Translations under genes and position numbers: made by a program
Shown here: in pieces, positions 50,254 through 61,839 of the stretch
Layout: the number at the start of each line of letters is the position of its first letter
How positions within the stretch are numbered: position 1 is the first letter of the stretch
Assembly: GCA_023362775.1 (NCBI GenBank)
Contig: JALMGJ010000006.1
Span: 18,415,501-18,479,500, forward strand
DNA: 64,000 bases
DNA from: Charina bottae
Lineage: Eukaryota; Chordata; Lepidosauria; Squamata; Charinaidae
Reading direction: 5' to 3'
The notes under the pieces: generated by a model
What the model was told of the DNA's origin: nothing
What the model saw: the letters and a program-made list of their open reading frames with translations, nothing else
The model's database searches: none

Positions 50254-51856
50254 TTGTTGTTCAGTCGTTCAGTCGTGTCCGACTCTTCGTGACCTCATGG
50301 ACCATAGCACGCCAGGCCTTCCTGTCCTCCACTGTCTCTCGGAGTTTACTCAAATTCATGTTCATTACATCGGTGATGCTATCTAACCATCTCATCCTCT
50401 GCCGTCCCCTTCTCCTTTTGCCCTCAGTCTTTCCCAGCATCAGGGTCTTTTCCAGTGAGTCCTCTCTTCTCATTAGGTGGCCAAAGTATTTGAGCTTCAG
50501 CTTCAGCATCTGTCCTTCCAATGAGCAGTCAGGGTTGATTTCCTTTAGGATTGACTGGTTTGACCTCCTTGCAGTCCAAGGGACTCTCAAGAGTCTTCTC
50601 CAGCACCACAGCTCGAAAGCATCAATTCTTCGGCGCTCAGCCTTCCTTATGGTCCAACTCTCACAGCCATACATTGCTACTGGAAAAACCATAGCTTTAA
50701 CTATACGGACCTTTGTCAGCAAGGTGATGTCTCTCCTTTTTAATATGCTGTCTAGGTTTGCCATAGCTTTCCTTCCAAGGAGCAAGCGTCTTTTAATTTC
50801 ATGGCTGCAGTCACCGTCTGCGGTGATCTTGGAGCCCAAGAAAATAAAAGCTGTCACTGCTTCCATTTCTTCCCCTTCTATTTGCCAGGAAGTGATGGGA
50901 CCAGATGCCATGATCTGGGTTTTTTTAATGTTGAGTTTCAAGCCAGCTTTTGCACTCTCCTCTTTCACCCTCATCAAGAGGCTCTTTAGTTCCTCTTCAC
51001 TTTCTGCCAATAGGGTGGTATCGTCTGCATATCTGAGGTTGTTGATATTTTTCCCGGCAATCTTAACTCCGGCTTGTGATTCATCCAGCCCGGCATTTCT
51101 CATGATGTACTCTGCATATAAGTTAAATAAGCAGGGTGATAATATACAGCCTTGTCGTACTCCTTTCCCAATTTTGAACCAGTCGGTTGTTCCATGTCCG
51201 GTTCTAACTGTTGCTTCTTGACCCGCATACAGGTTTCTCAGGAGACAGGTAAGGTGGTCTGGTACTCCCATCTCTTTAAGAATTTGCCACAGTTTGTTGT
51301 GATCCACACAATCAAAGGCTTTAGCATAGTCAATGAAGCAGAAGTAGATGTTTTTCTGGAACTCTCTTGCTTTTTCCATGATCCAGCGAATGTTGGCAAT
51401 CTGATCTCTAGTTCCTCTGCCTCTTCGAAACCCAGCTTGCACTTCTGGTAGTTCTCTGTTCACATGCTGCTGAAGCCTAGCTTGTAGGATTTTGAGCATA
51501 ACCTTGCTGGCATGTGAAATGAGCGCAATTGTACGGTAGTTTGAACATTCTTTGGCATTGCCTTTCTTTGGAATTGGAACGTAAACTGACCTTTTCCAAT
51601 CCTGTGGCCACTGTTGAGTTTTCCAAATTTGTTGGCATATTGAGTGCAGCACTTTAACAGCATCATCTTTTAGGATTTTAAATAGCTCAGCTGGGATACT
51701 GTCTTCTCCGCTAGCTTTGTTGTTAGTAATGCTTCCTAAGGCCCACTTGACTTCACTCTCTAGGATGTCCGGCTCAAGGTCAGTGACCACACCATCGTAT
51801 TTATCAGGGATATTAAGATCTTTCTTGTATAGTTCTTCTGTGTATTCTTGCCATAT
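50254..51856 (-). mobile_element. 5'-truncated BovB LINE with 13-bp target-site duplication
   Basis: The insertion is about 1.6 kb in minus orientation. TGTTCCAGCAATT flanks it at 50241-50253 and 51857-51869, identical on both sides. The 3' end (left) carries the TTGTTGTTCAGTCGTTCAG signature. The 5' end is truncated inside the linker between endonuclease and reverse transcriptase. It lies in B4GALNT3 intron 1, in the same orientation as the gene. Confidence 0.93.
50261..51790 (-). CDS. BovB reverse transcriptase, amino-terminally truncated, open frame (509 aa shown)
   Basis: This is the reverse transcriptase and carboxyl region only; the endonuclease is absent. Motifs seen: [47 protein letters not shown] and [11 protein letters not shown]. 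No stop or frameshift interrupts it, and the frame stays open upstream to the truncation point at 51856. It differs from the full-length copy at 18.5-21.6 kb at scattered residues (for example VPDHLTCLLRN versus [11 protein letters not shown]), so it is not a direct copy of that element. Without the endonuclease it should be non-autonomous. Confidence 0.92.
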   Translation of the reverse strand: MVTDLEPDILESEVKWALGSITNNKASGEDSIPAELFKILKDDAVKVLHSICQQIWKTQQWPQDWKRSVYVPIPKKGNAKECSNYRTIALISHASKVMLKILQARLQQHVNRELPEVQAGFRRGRGTRDQIANIRWIMEKAREFQKNIYFCFIDYAKAFDCVDHNKLWQILKEMGVPDHLTCLLRNLYAGQEATVRTGHGTTDWFKIGKGVRQGCILSPCLFNLYAEYIMRNAGLDESQAGVKIAGKNINNLRYADDTTLLAESEEELKSLLMRVKEESAKAGLKLNIKKTQIMASGPITSWQIEGEEMEAVTAFIFLGSKITADGDCSHEIKRRLLLGRKAMANLDSILKRRDITLLTKVRIVKAMVFPVAMYGCESWTIRKAERRRIDAFELWCWRRLLRVPWTARRSNQSILKEINPDCSLEGQMLKLKLKYFGHLMRREDSLEKTLMLGKTEGKRRRGRQRMRWLDSITDVMNMNLSKLRETVEDRKAWRAMVHEVTKSRTRLND

Positions 51857-51869
51857 TGTTCCAGCAATT

Positions 51870-52793
51870 AATGAACAACAATATAAAATTAATGTACTAT
51901 AATCTTTCTAGCTCTGCTTTGTCATCAACTATCTACATTCAAATAAATGAACAATTCATATGGTCTGTCAATATGGCATATGAGAGTCCTGGATTATTGC
52001 ACAAAGATCAGAATTTGTTAACATGCCTTCCCTCTTAAGGGAATTGTTCCCCCAAATTGCTCCCACATATGTCTGTCATTCAGTTATGATCAAGTGCATT
52101 CTTAAAAAATGCAGCCAGGTGTTTCCTATTATATGGCACAGCTAATAATAGAATTTGAGGATCATCATTTCCAGCACATCTAAAGGGAAAGTGCTACCAA
52201 TGTATTCCTTGTGATGTCCTTTTTACTTTTAAATATGAGTTGCTCAAGTGCCCACATTTATAAAATGCTCACCAGAGGTTTTTGTTCTTTGCACACCCAA
52301 CACAGGATTGTTTAAAGAGTGCTTTTAGGTGGGAGATTTCATTTCTGGCTTCAGCAGAACTTGGTGCTGATCTCAAATAAAGAAACTTCATATATCCTAC
52401 ATTGCTTGTATCGAGTGTTGTTGATTTGAGACTTCAAAGACCATGATCCTCACAGCTGGTTTGAACTGCAAGAACTGACTGGCATTCTGGTCTTCCAAAA
52501 GTTCTTGTCACTCTATCATCAGTTTAGATTTAAAGATGAAAACAAAGCCACTAAACCGAACCTCTACAGTCCTAGTGGCAATTCTGCCTTTCATTCCTGC
52601 AATACCACAAAAACCTAACATAGCTAATGATAGATTCGTGGAGGATTCAGAGAAGTGGAGGAAGGAAGCCAATACTGCATTTATATCATAGTAAAAGAGA
52701 CATTGCATTGCCTGGTTTATTTCGATTTCATTCTTGTACTTTGCTAAGAATTCAGAACAGATACAAAGGCTGGAGTTTTGCAAAATTCTAAGC
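51870..52793. other. Intron 1, possible LTR-like tail
   Basis: 52360-52450 (CTCAAATAAAGAAACTTCAT then GAGTGTTGTTGATTTGAGAC) has the look of an LTR 3' end. No boundaries could be set. Confidence 0.3.
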
Positions 52794-52913
52794 CAGTATT
52801 TCTCAACCTTGGCAAGTTTAAGAGGTCTGGACTTCATCTCCCAGAATTCCCCAGCCAGCATTCTGGGAGTTGAAGTCCAGACAACTTAAACTTGCCAAGG
52901 CTGAGAAACACTG
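52794..52913. mobile_element. Palindromic hAT-like MITE (120 bp)
   Basis: This is the same family: CAGTATTTCTCAACCTTGGC, GGGAGTTGAAGTCCAGAC and GGCTGAGAAACACTG. The centre is partly deleted. No clear duplication is left. Confidence 0.82.
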
Positions 52914-54734
52914 TGAAGCAAAGGCCTCTCAGCTATAGCTTTCTAGCTTGCATTAGGCCCCTTCAAAGGTTGCTACCTATTTTAAATTTGACACAAGGAA
53001 GAAAATGATTTAATGCGTATTTACTTTAAAATTAATATTAATTTTTGTCTTAGCTCAATCCTACTTTGTCCTGGCTCCCTTTCCTTTGGGAAGTGTGGGC
53101 CAAAGCATGCCACTCAGAGTTAAATGTGGCTCTCAGCCTGAAAAAAAATATATTATACACTCCTGCATTAAACCACAGATTATATTCAGACAGCATACTT
53201 GCTTACTCATGAATACGCTTATATAAAACACAACTGGCAGGGTTCACACAATAGGCTAAGCTATAAACAAACCTAATTTTGGCTGAGCATGTTGTATGAA
53301 CCCAGTCAGTGTTAGTTCATAACCACAATGTATGGCTTGGAGGGTTGTGTAAAGCCCATCAATTTTGATTTATTCAGGGTTGGTTAAGCAACCCCTGCTT
53401 TACTGAAAATGCAGCTGCTATATCTCTAGCCCAATGTATCCTTGGTCAGGGTCTGTATTATGCTAATGACAGATGAAAGCACCAAATAGATGGGATAACA
53501 GTCTTGCATGGTTACTTCTAATGTCACTGATCTTAGCAAGGACAACTCGCTAATTGCAGGAACAGGGTGATCTGATGTGAATAGCGGCTATATTGCCAAT
53601 AGCCTATCTGTATGGAAGTGTATGCAATATGGAAAATAATCAAGTAGTAAAGTCCGGGGCCTAAATCTGTTAACATGCAAAAGGTACTATACTCTCATTT
53701 TACCTATAGCTATGTCTACTATTGGCCAATCTCAGAGCCTCATGGATCAGAAAGAATTGGAAGTAACATTAAATTGCAGTTAATGTTATCCAGACATTGT
53801 GCTGATGTATCAGTTATGCATTTATACAATTTTTGGTGAAGTTATGTTTGGAGTAGAAATCCTCCAAATGGCTGTTTGTTTTTAGCTCTGTCTACATAGG
53901 CTTCAGAAAAGATAGGATGTGACTTGTCAGATTTAAGTGACAAAATAGCTCTGAGCTAGAAAACAAAAATATTGCTTCACTCAGATAATCCAATAATTAT
54001 ATATAAATACAAATCAACTAGACAAGGAAAAGAACAGATTTGACAAGAAGATGCTCCTTTCCTGAGCTGAATTAGGTTAAAATACATCATTCTTTAAGAA
54101 CAAAGCTTATATGGAGGTATGGTGAAGAGACTTCCAGGGGAGGTATGGTGAACTGAAGATGGCTCTCTGAAAGCAGAGCTGACGGCCGTGGTAAAGACCA
54201 AGGAACGGAAGCTCTCTGGATAAGGAGAGGACAGGAGATCAACCACATGTGCTCCAGACAGTTGCTCCTCATGAGGAGACCGCAGGACAGAGGTTCTCCA
54301 TGGATTTGAGTGCCGGGAAATGACCTAAAACAATTGCATAATACGTTAGTAAGAGGGCCAGCGTGATATCATGGTCTAGAACTGCAGAAACAGGCCCAAG
54401 TCCCCACTCAGCCATGAAGCTCACTGGCTGACTCTGAGGTAGTTCCTATGTTTCAGTGTAATCTATGGAGTCCTTGGTGCTCTCTGAGCCTTGTTTCATT
54501 GCCAGGCTAGGCAAGATCTTCAGTGTGAAAAACAGTGTAATCTATCTCAGAGGGTTGATCTGAAGATAAAATTGAGGAAAATACTGTATCTGCTGGGCAG
54601 AAATTGGAAGAATAGTATAATATAGACATAACAAATAATATGAATCCAAAGTAAAGTAAAAAATAATTTCATTCTTGGTTGACTACCTGGAGATTAGCTA
54701 ATGGCTGATACATTATCCAGTCCATGTATTATTG
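52914..54734. other. Intron 1, no gene seen
   Basis: Near 53220-53400 the text GGCAGGGTTCACACAATAGG and GTTGTATGAACCCAGTCAG suggests an old DNA-transposon fragment. The rest shows nothing. Confidence 0.45.
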
Positions 54735-55210
54735 CAGAATCATAGAGTCGAAAGTGACTCCAGAGGTCTTTAGTGCAACCCCTTGCTCAGTGCCAAAATC
54801 TGCTAAAGTCTTTGTTTGAAGATCTCCAGTGAAGGGAGTATGCCACTTCATTAGACAACTGGTTCCACTGGTTGACAGTTCTTGCCACCAGAAAATTCCC
54901 TCTAATATCTATCCTGAATCTACTTTCCTGTAGTTTAAAGCCATTCCTCTATTCAGCGACTCCCCTTTATTCATGTTTATTCTCATTCATAATTGCAACA
55001 TTCAACACCCCACATTGGGTTCTGACCAGGCACCTGTGTGAAAATCAAATGCATTGTCCTTGGAAATTACTCCATATTGAATCAGACTATTGATACATCT
55101 GGCCAACGCAAGTTGGGATAGAGATTTGCCCCCATAGATTTGTTTAAGCCAGTACTTTAACTTGCAGAGCCACAGATGGGCCTCAGGAAAGATGCATGCA
55201 TGTTTTAGCC
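54735..55210 (-). mobile_element. CR1-like LINE 3' region, old
   Basis: Antisense CR1 landmarks: AATCATAGAGTCGAAAGTGA, CTGGTTCCACTGGTTGACAG, CCACCAGAAAATTCCCTCTA and CCCACATTGGGTTCTGACC. Boundaries on the right are vague. Confidence 0.68.
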
Positions 55211-55629
55211 AGAGAAGGGCATTTGCAACACAACAAGGAACCTGGAGCAGAGATCTCAGAAACTTGGAATGGATTGTTTCTAGCACAAGCATATCCTTTT
55301 ACACTCAGCATTGTGTACCATACAGTAAGCCTTAGTAACTTAGTTTTGAAAAGTATGATTAAAATGGTTACCTCCCTTACAGCTTGTGTATCTAGCTATT
55401 GTGTTATAAGCTTTTTGCTCACACAGTGTAAACACAAATTGGAGTTTCCAGGAAGTAGTTGACTGAAATAAATGCGTAAATATTTAAAGGCTTCACCTAT
55501 TCAATTTGGTTATTAATTTTACAAATATGAGGGTGATTAATATACCACTTGGTAAATACTCAGAGAACTGTCTGTTCCAAATGATACCTAAGATTTGGCG
55601 TGTGTGTGTATACACACATACGCACACAC

Positions 55630-55855
55630 ATGTATTTTTTTGTGCCAAGTCAGTTTTGATTCCTGGCGACTACCTGGACTAGTCCCTGCAGTTTTCTTGG
55701 GAAAATTTTTAGAAGTGGTTTGCCATTGCCTCCTTCCCAGGGCTGAGAGAGAGGAATTGGCCCTAAGTCACCCAACTGACTTCGTGCCTAAGGCAGGACT
55801 AGAACTCATGGTCTCCCGGGTTTCTAGCCTTAACCACTACACCAAACTGACTCTT
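55630..55855 (-). mobile_element. Sauria-type SINE
   Basis: The minus strand shows the AGTCAGTTTGGTGTAGTGG head, the B-box region, CAATGGCAAACCACTTC and the ACTGCAGGGACTAGTCCAGG tail. Confidence 0.87.
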
Positions 55856-55857
55856 GG

Positions 55858-55893
55858 TTTGTTTGTTTGCTTGCTTGCTTGCTTGCTTGCTTG
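55858..55893. repeat. (TTGC)n/(TTGT)n microsatellite
   Basis: About nine tetranucleotide units between two Sauria SINEs in the same orientation. Confidence 0.88.
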
Positions 55894-55896
55894 TTT

Positions 55897-56054
55897 AAAT
55901 CCATTCAACCATGTCTAATTCTCGGCGACTGCCTGGACAAGAAAGTGACTGGCCCAAGGTCACTCAGCTGGCTTCGTGCCTAAGGCGGGACTAGAATTCA
56001 CAGTCTCCAGGTTTCTAGACTGATGCCTTAACCACTACACCAAACTGGCTCTCT
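55897..56054 (-). mobile_element. Sauria-type SINE, middle deleted
   Basis: Head and B box are on the right. The body jumps from CCAAGGTCACTCAGCT-type sequence straight to the CTTGTCCAGGCAGTCGCCGA tail. A (TTGC)n run separates it from the neighbouring SINE in the same orientation. Confidence 0.83.
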
Positions 56055-56872
56055 TTTTATATACTGTTTCAAAAACATAACATGAATTAGATGCTGTGAT
56101 TAGGATTTTTTTATGGCTAGTGTGGACTTTAACAGCAGTGCAGGGGAAAGTTTAGAGTTTTTTACCACTAAGCTAATCATGAAACTGTCACATGACATCA
56201 ACTTCGGCCTAAATGTCAACACCCCAAAGTGTTCATGGCAGTAAAACAAAATCACATACTGAATTCTGAGTAACCATATCACTTAGAATGATCTTGTAAA
56301 GGGTACATGCAAGTTTTCAAGAAAATTAAAGAGCTGAAAGCAAAATAACAGTTACAAAAATTATATTTGGAATTCAACTCTAATTCCAATCTGTTGCCAC
56401 TGTAGCCAACACAATTTTGCCCAAATAGACCTAAATATAGCATTTTACAAAAGAATGCAACTCAAGACTTTGAACATAATCCCTAGACAAGAAATGAATA
56501 AAAAAGAGTCTTAAAAAAGGATATTACAAGAAACAAAAAGTAAAAGAAACAATTTTCAAACAGAAAATTGAGACAACCATGTCCCAAAGAGATGACTCTC
56601 CAAGAGATCATGGCTTTTCAGCCTTGGATTGTCTAGCATTATTTATCCTTCCTCTGGTAATAAGAAGGGCACTTGTCCATACTGTATCATCTCATGAAAG
56701 GTCTATGGCAGTCTTCCCAACATGTTGGGATTACAGTTCCCAAAATTTCCAATCAGTATAGGCAAAGGTTGGAATTCTTGGAGCAGCAATTCCAACACCT
56801 CCAGAGGGCACCAGTTGGACCCATGATAGTGGTATGATGACATAGTTCAGTGTAGGAAATTTCAACTGCAGA

Positions 56873-56911
56873 AGGTGTGTGTGTGTGAGCGCGTGCGTGC
56901 GTGCGCGCACC
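56873..56911. repeat. (GT)n/(GC)n microsatellite
   Basis: GTGTGTGTGTGAGCGCGTGC followed by GTGCGTGCGCGC, at the 3' end of a SINE. Confidence 0.85.
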
Positions 56912-57129
56912 TTCAAGTCAATTTTGACTCTGGTGACTGCGTGGACAAGTCCCTGCAGTTTTCTTGGCAAGATTTTCGGAAGTGGCTTGCCATTGGCTCC
57001 TTCCTAGGGCTGAGAGAGAGTGACTGGCCCAAGGTCACCCAGCTGGTTTCATGCCCATGGTAGGACTAGAACTCTCAGTCTCCTGGATTCTAGCCCAGTG
57101 CCTTTAACTATTACATCAGACTGGCTCTC
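56908..57129 (-). mobile_element. Sauria-type SINE
   Basis: The minus strand shows GAGAGCCAGTCTGATGTAAT, GACCTTGGGCCAGTCACTC and CTGCAGGGACTTGTCCACGC. A (GT/GC)n microsatellite lies at its 3' end. Confidence 0.85.
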
Positions 57130-59036
57130 AAAATTTTTACATCCCCTTTGTTATGGGGCTAAAAGTGGGAATTTAAACCACAGCCTGCCTGTAATTAGCT
57201 ATGGTGCTAATATACAGTATTTCTACAGATATCCTCTGTAGAAACAAATCTCTGCCCTACCTCTTGCAGGATAGATATTGCAGGAGAGTTTTAAGCTCTT
57301 TTAGGTATTATTATTAGATGCATGACAGAAATAGGTTTGACCGGCCTCAGCATTTGTTTTGAAACTCTCCTACACAGGTGGCAATGGTTCAGTTCAGTCT
57401 GGCTCAGTTCAGTTCTCTTTCCAGGAGTGGTCTCCGCTGTGTCAGTCTCTGTGACACTGTGACAACAGTACTTATACATTAAGAGAAAAACACCCTTGTC
57501 GGCATGCTTGCTGCTTCCCCAATAGCCATAATGCTGCAGTTCCAATACTGAAGTACTTAAGAGGTCTCGTCAATCAATTTATATCATAATAAATGTTCAG
57601 TAACTATTTATTACTCCAAATTTGAGTAATTTCTCCGCTATGATTCAATGACCTGGTGCCTTCCAATTGTAGTCCCAACATTTCTATATGTTGCACTATT
57701 GCATTTTCTCATTTAGTGGGAGGCTGAGAAAAATATGATACATCCCCCCAACCCATTCCTTTGTTATTACTAGTGTTATACATGTGATTATCTGTCCCTA
57801 ATCATAACAATGCCTAAATTATGGAATGTACATCATGACACCAGGTCCGTCCTTTTGACTTTTTTTGCAACATCATACACAAATATGTGAGGCATAGAGT
57901 TTGAGCCACACATTACAAACCACATTTCATTACTTGCTCCCACTCCCCCCCAATCTATGGGGTTGCAGGATTATATCACAGATCCTAAGCATGTATTATT
58001 CTATTATTACTTTTCATTTTTGAAAATTCATTAAAATTGGCATCCTCCCACACAACTGAAGTGTAGGAATGAGCATCTAGCTCTTAGAAAAATACAAAAT
58101 TAAGCAATTATCATTCTGTTCATAACCATTCAGCTTCATGATTCAGAAAGTTAATTCTCTTCTTTTTTAAAAGAAAAATCTTCCCCACTCAGCAGTAAAA
58201 CGATCAGCTGACTCACTGGAAAAATGCAGCAACATACAAAAATATAGGTATCCCATGGCAAGGTTGGTTAAGCAACCTTCACAAGTATGTGATATTTATT
58301 AATTTATTACAAAGATTTCAATACTGTTCTCTCACAGACATCATACCACTATTGGCTCTGGATCACTTTGAATGAGACAAAATGCACTTTTTTTACAGCC
58401 TAAAAATGCCGTAAGTGTAGCAAGTAGCTTTTGCATAGCAGGAAAAAAAAGTGCATTGAGAAAAATAACGACAGGAAAATTACATAGGAAAATTACATTT
58501 GTCGGTATCTTAATTCAGGAGGTTACAGTATGATAGATAAGCCTAACCTTATCTTGGAAACTGCAATAGAAACTTCTAGACCTCATTTAATAGTGAGATA
58601 ATTAAGGCATAGTCTCTGAAAGTTTTAAAACTCTTCCCAGTTTATCTGCAACCTAGAGTGGGTTTCTGCTTATGAGATAAGCTACCAACAAACTCAGTTT
58701 CTGTCTTTTGGTTGTTTATGTAAAACATTCCTCCCATTACTTTCCCAGCCTCCCCATAATCTCTTTCATCTATCTACATCTTAGGGCTGGCTTCCTCCAT
58801 TATCAGGGAGAGAAAGAGAATAATTGACAATTAGAGAAAGAAACTTGAAGTGATGACTGCCCAAGAGTATCAGCCTAACCCACAGGAGTCACATTACCTA
58901 GAAACAAGAAGATAAGGTTTCCATGCAAGGAAAGGAGGTAAAAGTGCAGAATGCTAGCTATCCCAACTCTATTGCCCCAAGCAGCCAATAGTTGGTAAGT
59001 GCAGAAAGCCAAGGCTTGTAATGTAGGTTCTTCTGA
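57130..59036. other. Intron 1, no recognised feature
   Basis: AT-rich unique-looking sequence, without open frames or repeats that I recognise. Confidence 0.5.
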
Positions 59037-59422
59037 GTTCTAGTCCCACCTTAGGCATGAAAGCCGGCTGGGTGACCTTCGGCCAATCACTATCTCTCTC
59101 AGCCCTAGGAAGGAGCCAATGGGAAACCAGGAGACTGAGAGTTCTAGTCCCGCCTTAGGCATGAAAGCCGGCTGGGTGACCTTGGGCCAGTCCCTGTCTC
59201 TCAGCCCTAGGAAGGAGCCAATGGGAAACCAGGAGACTGAGAGTTCTAGTCCCGCCTTAGGCATGAAAGCTGGCTGGGTGACCTTGGGCCAGTCACTCTC
59301 TCTCAGCCCAACTCACCTCACAGGGCTGTTGTTGTGGGGAAAATAGGAGGAGGAAGGGGTATTAGGTATGTTTGCCGCCTTGAGTTATTTATAAAAATAA
59401 TAAAGGCGGGATAAAAATAAAT
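59037..59422 (+). mobile_element. Trimeric Sauria SINE
   Basis: Three tandem modules start with GTTCTAGTCC at 59037, 59141 and 59243 (104 and 102 bp spacing). They are followed by one normal 3' end (CAACTCACCTCACAGGG, GCCGCCTTGAGTTATTTATA). The junctions read CAATGGGAAACCAGGAGACT, as in the 35 kb dimer. Confidence 0.9.
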
Positions 59423-59470
59423 GAGGTCACGAATAGTCATACACGACTAAACGACTGAACAACAACAAAA
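59423..59470 (+). mobile_element. BovB 3' tail attached to a Sauria SINE
   Basis: GAGGTCACGAATAGTC and CGACTAAACGACTGAACAAC form the BovB 3' terminus. They follow directly after the end of the SINE at 59422 with no intervening sequence. Confidence 0.75.
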
Positions 59471-59499
59471 ATAAATACAGCCTTCTTAATTGAGTACCC

Positions 59500-60410
59500 T
59501 TGAATTCTTCTAGACCAGTAGGGTTAGAAGCCACTGTCCTGGATGAGACCCAAAGCATCCAGGAGTACATCAGTAAGACGGCACCTAAAGATGAGCTGCT
59601 GAGAGAACGCCTGAGGCAGCAGCAGACACAGAAGGAAGATCAAGCAGAGAAAGTGCCATGGCAAGACAAAACCCTGCATGGGTGGAAAGGGCTGGACTAA
59701 AAGACAGCACTGAGGCACTGATCATAGCAGCACAAGAACAGGCACTAAGCACCAGATTCATAGAAACAGGGGTCTAACACACTAGACAGAACCCGAGGTG
59801 CAGACTGTGCAGAGAGACCTCAAAGATAGTTCAACACATAGTGGCAGGGTGTTAGATGCAGGTAGAAACAGAATACACTGAACGACACAAGCAAGTAGCT
59901 GGCATTGTGTACAGGAATATCTGCACAGTGCAAGTCTAGATGGGAGATTCCACAGAAGGTCATGGAGAATAATAGGGTTAAGATCCTGTGGGACTTCCAG
60001 ATCCAGACAGAGAGGCAGGTACTGGCCAATCAACCAGACATTGTGGTAGTAGACAAGGACCAGAAGACAGCGGTGGTGATAGATGTAGCGGTGCCAAGTG
60101 ACATCAACATCAGGAAGAAGGAGTATGAGAAGCTGGAGAAGTACCAGGGCCTGAAGGAGGAACTAGAGAGGATGTGGAAAGTGAAGGCCAAAGTGGTCCC
60201 AGTGGTGGTAGGCGCACTCAGGGCTGTGACTCCTAAGCTGGGAGAGTGACTTCAACAGATCCCAGGAGCAACATCAGAGCTCTCTGTCCAGAAGAGTGCA
60301 GTGCTAGGGACAGCTAAGATACTGCGCAGAAACCTCAAACTTTTCTGGTGGAGGACCCGAGGTTGAGGAAGACACATACCACCCACAGTGGGGAGAAGGG
60401 AAATTTTTTT
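59500..60410 (+). mobile_element. R4-like LINE 3' region with restriction-like endonuclease, decayed
   Basis: Broken frames spell a CCHC-like motif (CRLC..H...C near 59790-59870) and then a restriction-like endonuclease of the R2/R4/Dong type. The latter reads NQPDIVVVDKDQKTAVVIDV followed by AVPSDINIRKKEYEKLEKYQ, showing the PD...D...K pattern. Downstream come GLKEELERMWKVKAKVVPVV and LSVQKSAVLGTAKILRRNLK in shifted frames. Several stops and frameshifts make it inactive. Confidence 0.78.
59905..60249 (+). pseudogene. R4-like restriction-like endonuclease domain, partial open frame
   Basis: This 114-codon open stretch carries PDIVVVDKD, VIDVAVPSD and KYQGLKEELERMWKVK. It ends in a premature stop at PKLGE, after which the element's tail continues in another frame. 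Confidence 0.75.
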
Positions 60411-60722
60411 TATATGCTTGTAAGAAGAAAGTAAGAAAAGTAAGTAGTAAAAGTGATATAGTATTTATATTGACATTTTGATTATGTACTGCATACAGCT
60501 TTTAGAATTGGATTCTAGAAAGACAGCATGCCAATTGGCAATAATTATTCCAGAACTGCCTCTCTAAGAGTTAAATGGAACAGACAAAAAACTATAGACC
60601 TCTTACTTACTGGGGAAAAACAGCCAGAGGGTAGGATTCGGATCAGGATTTTCAAGTTTAGGGAAGCAGCCAACTTCAATGGTAATTTCCTGATAAACAT
60701 TAGTACCAGTACTCTCAATAGC

Positions 60723-60760
60723 TTGTTGTTCAGTCGTTAAGTCATGTCCGACTCTTCGTA
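60723..60760 (-). mobile_element. BovB 3' tail remnant, about 38 bp
   Basis: TTGTTGTTCAGTCGTTAAG followed by CATGTCCGACTCTTCG matches only the extreme BovB 3' end. Confidence 0.7.
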
Positions 60761-60989
60761 TTGCATGTAAAAGAGATACAATCTGTTTACAGTCAAATGT
60801 GAGTTTTGGATTTGAGCTTATTTAGGATATTAGTCAAGTCAAAGTTTTTCCCCCTTTTTATTGAAGATACCAACATGAAGACAAAAACTAAAAAAGTAAT
60901 TGAGCAAATAAGAAAAATAAGTAGGGACAAATGCAAAGGTAAATGAAAAAAAAAGCACAGAAGGGAAAGAAAAAGAAAAACTTGGAAGA

Positions 60990-61021
<32 letters not shown>
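60990..61021. repeat. (TG)n microsatellite
   Basis: Sixteen TG units without interruption. Confidence 0.93.
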
Positions 61022-61023
<2 letters not shown>

Positions 61024-61489
61024 ATATGAATGATCTTAAGGTGAAATACATATACAAATACAAATACATAAATCACCATATTCAATATCTTCCCCAAAAT
61101 GATATTTGAAAGAATAGAGCTATTATATTACAGAAAATACTATTAACATAGTAATAAATAGTAATCAGATTTGAATAAATGTGTTAATTTTTCAGCCAAG
61201 GCTACTGCCCACACTTTTAAATATTGCTGATCAACAACAACCTAGCAACTAGCAGAAACTGAATCTATGATGCATCAATTTATATATTTTAAGCAGATAA
61301 TACATGGAAGGAAGATTTATCGTGAAAGATGGTTGGATGATTTTCCCAATTTCTTCAAAAGCTTTTCACCCAAAAGGCTAATTGGATGCCCTCAGAAATA
61401 TTAATACATATAGCAATTTGCATATAACTATACCAACACAATATAAAAATGTAACAATATATAATTTTTAAAAGATTTTTTTATCCCTT

Positions 61490-61612
61490 TATTTTTTTTA
61501 TAAATAACTCAAGGCTGCAAACATACTTAATATTCCTTCCTCCTCTTTTCCCCACAACAACCCTGTGAGGTGAGTTGGCCTAAGAGAGTGACTGGCCCAA
61601 AGTCATCCAGCC
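61490..61612 (-). mobile_element. Sauria SINE, 3' part
   Basis: It matches the 3' end of the other copies: CAACTCACCTCACAGGGTTG, GGGGAAAAGAGGAGGAAGG and CTTGAGTTATTTATAAAAAA on the minus strand. The head is missing. Confidence 0.82.
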
Positions 61613-61839
61613 ATCTTATAAAATAATTTTAATGGAGTATAGTGCTACCTATGGATTATGTTCATGATCAATTATTAATGATTTGGTGAAATAGATTTAA
61701 AATGGATTCTATGTCAAAAGAGTTCCCATACGATTCATAATGTTCAAATCTCCAGTCATCCTCCTAGAATATTTTCAGACTTTGAAGAGTAACCAGTCAG
61801 GCTTAATGTAAAGGTACTATATATATCATTAAGTAGTTT

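Noticed and set aside
50289..51221. Plus-strand open frame of 310 codons
   Set aside because: Antisense shadow of the BovB reverse transcriptase at 50261-51790.
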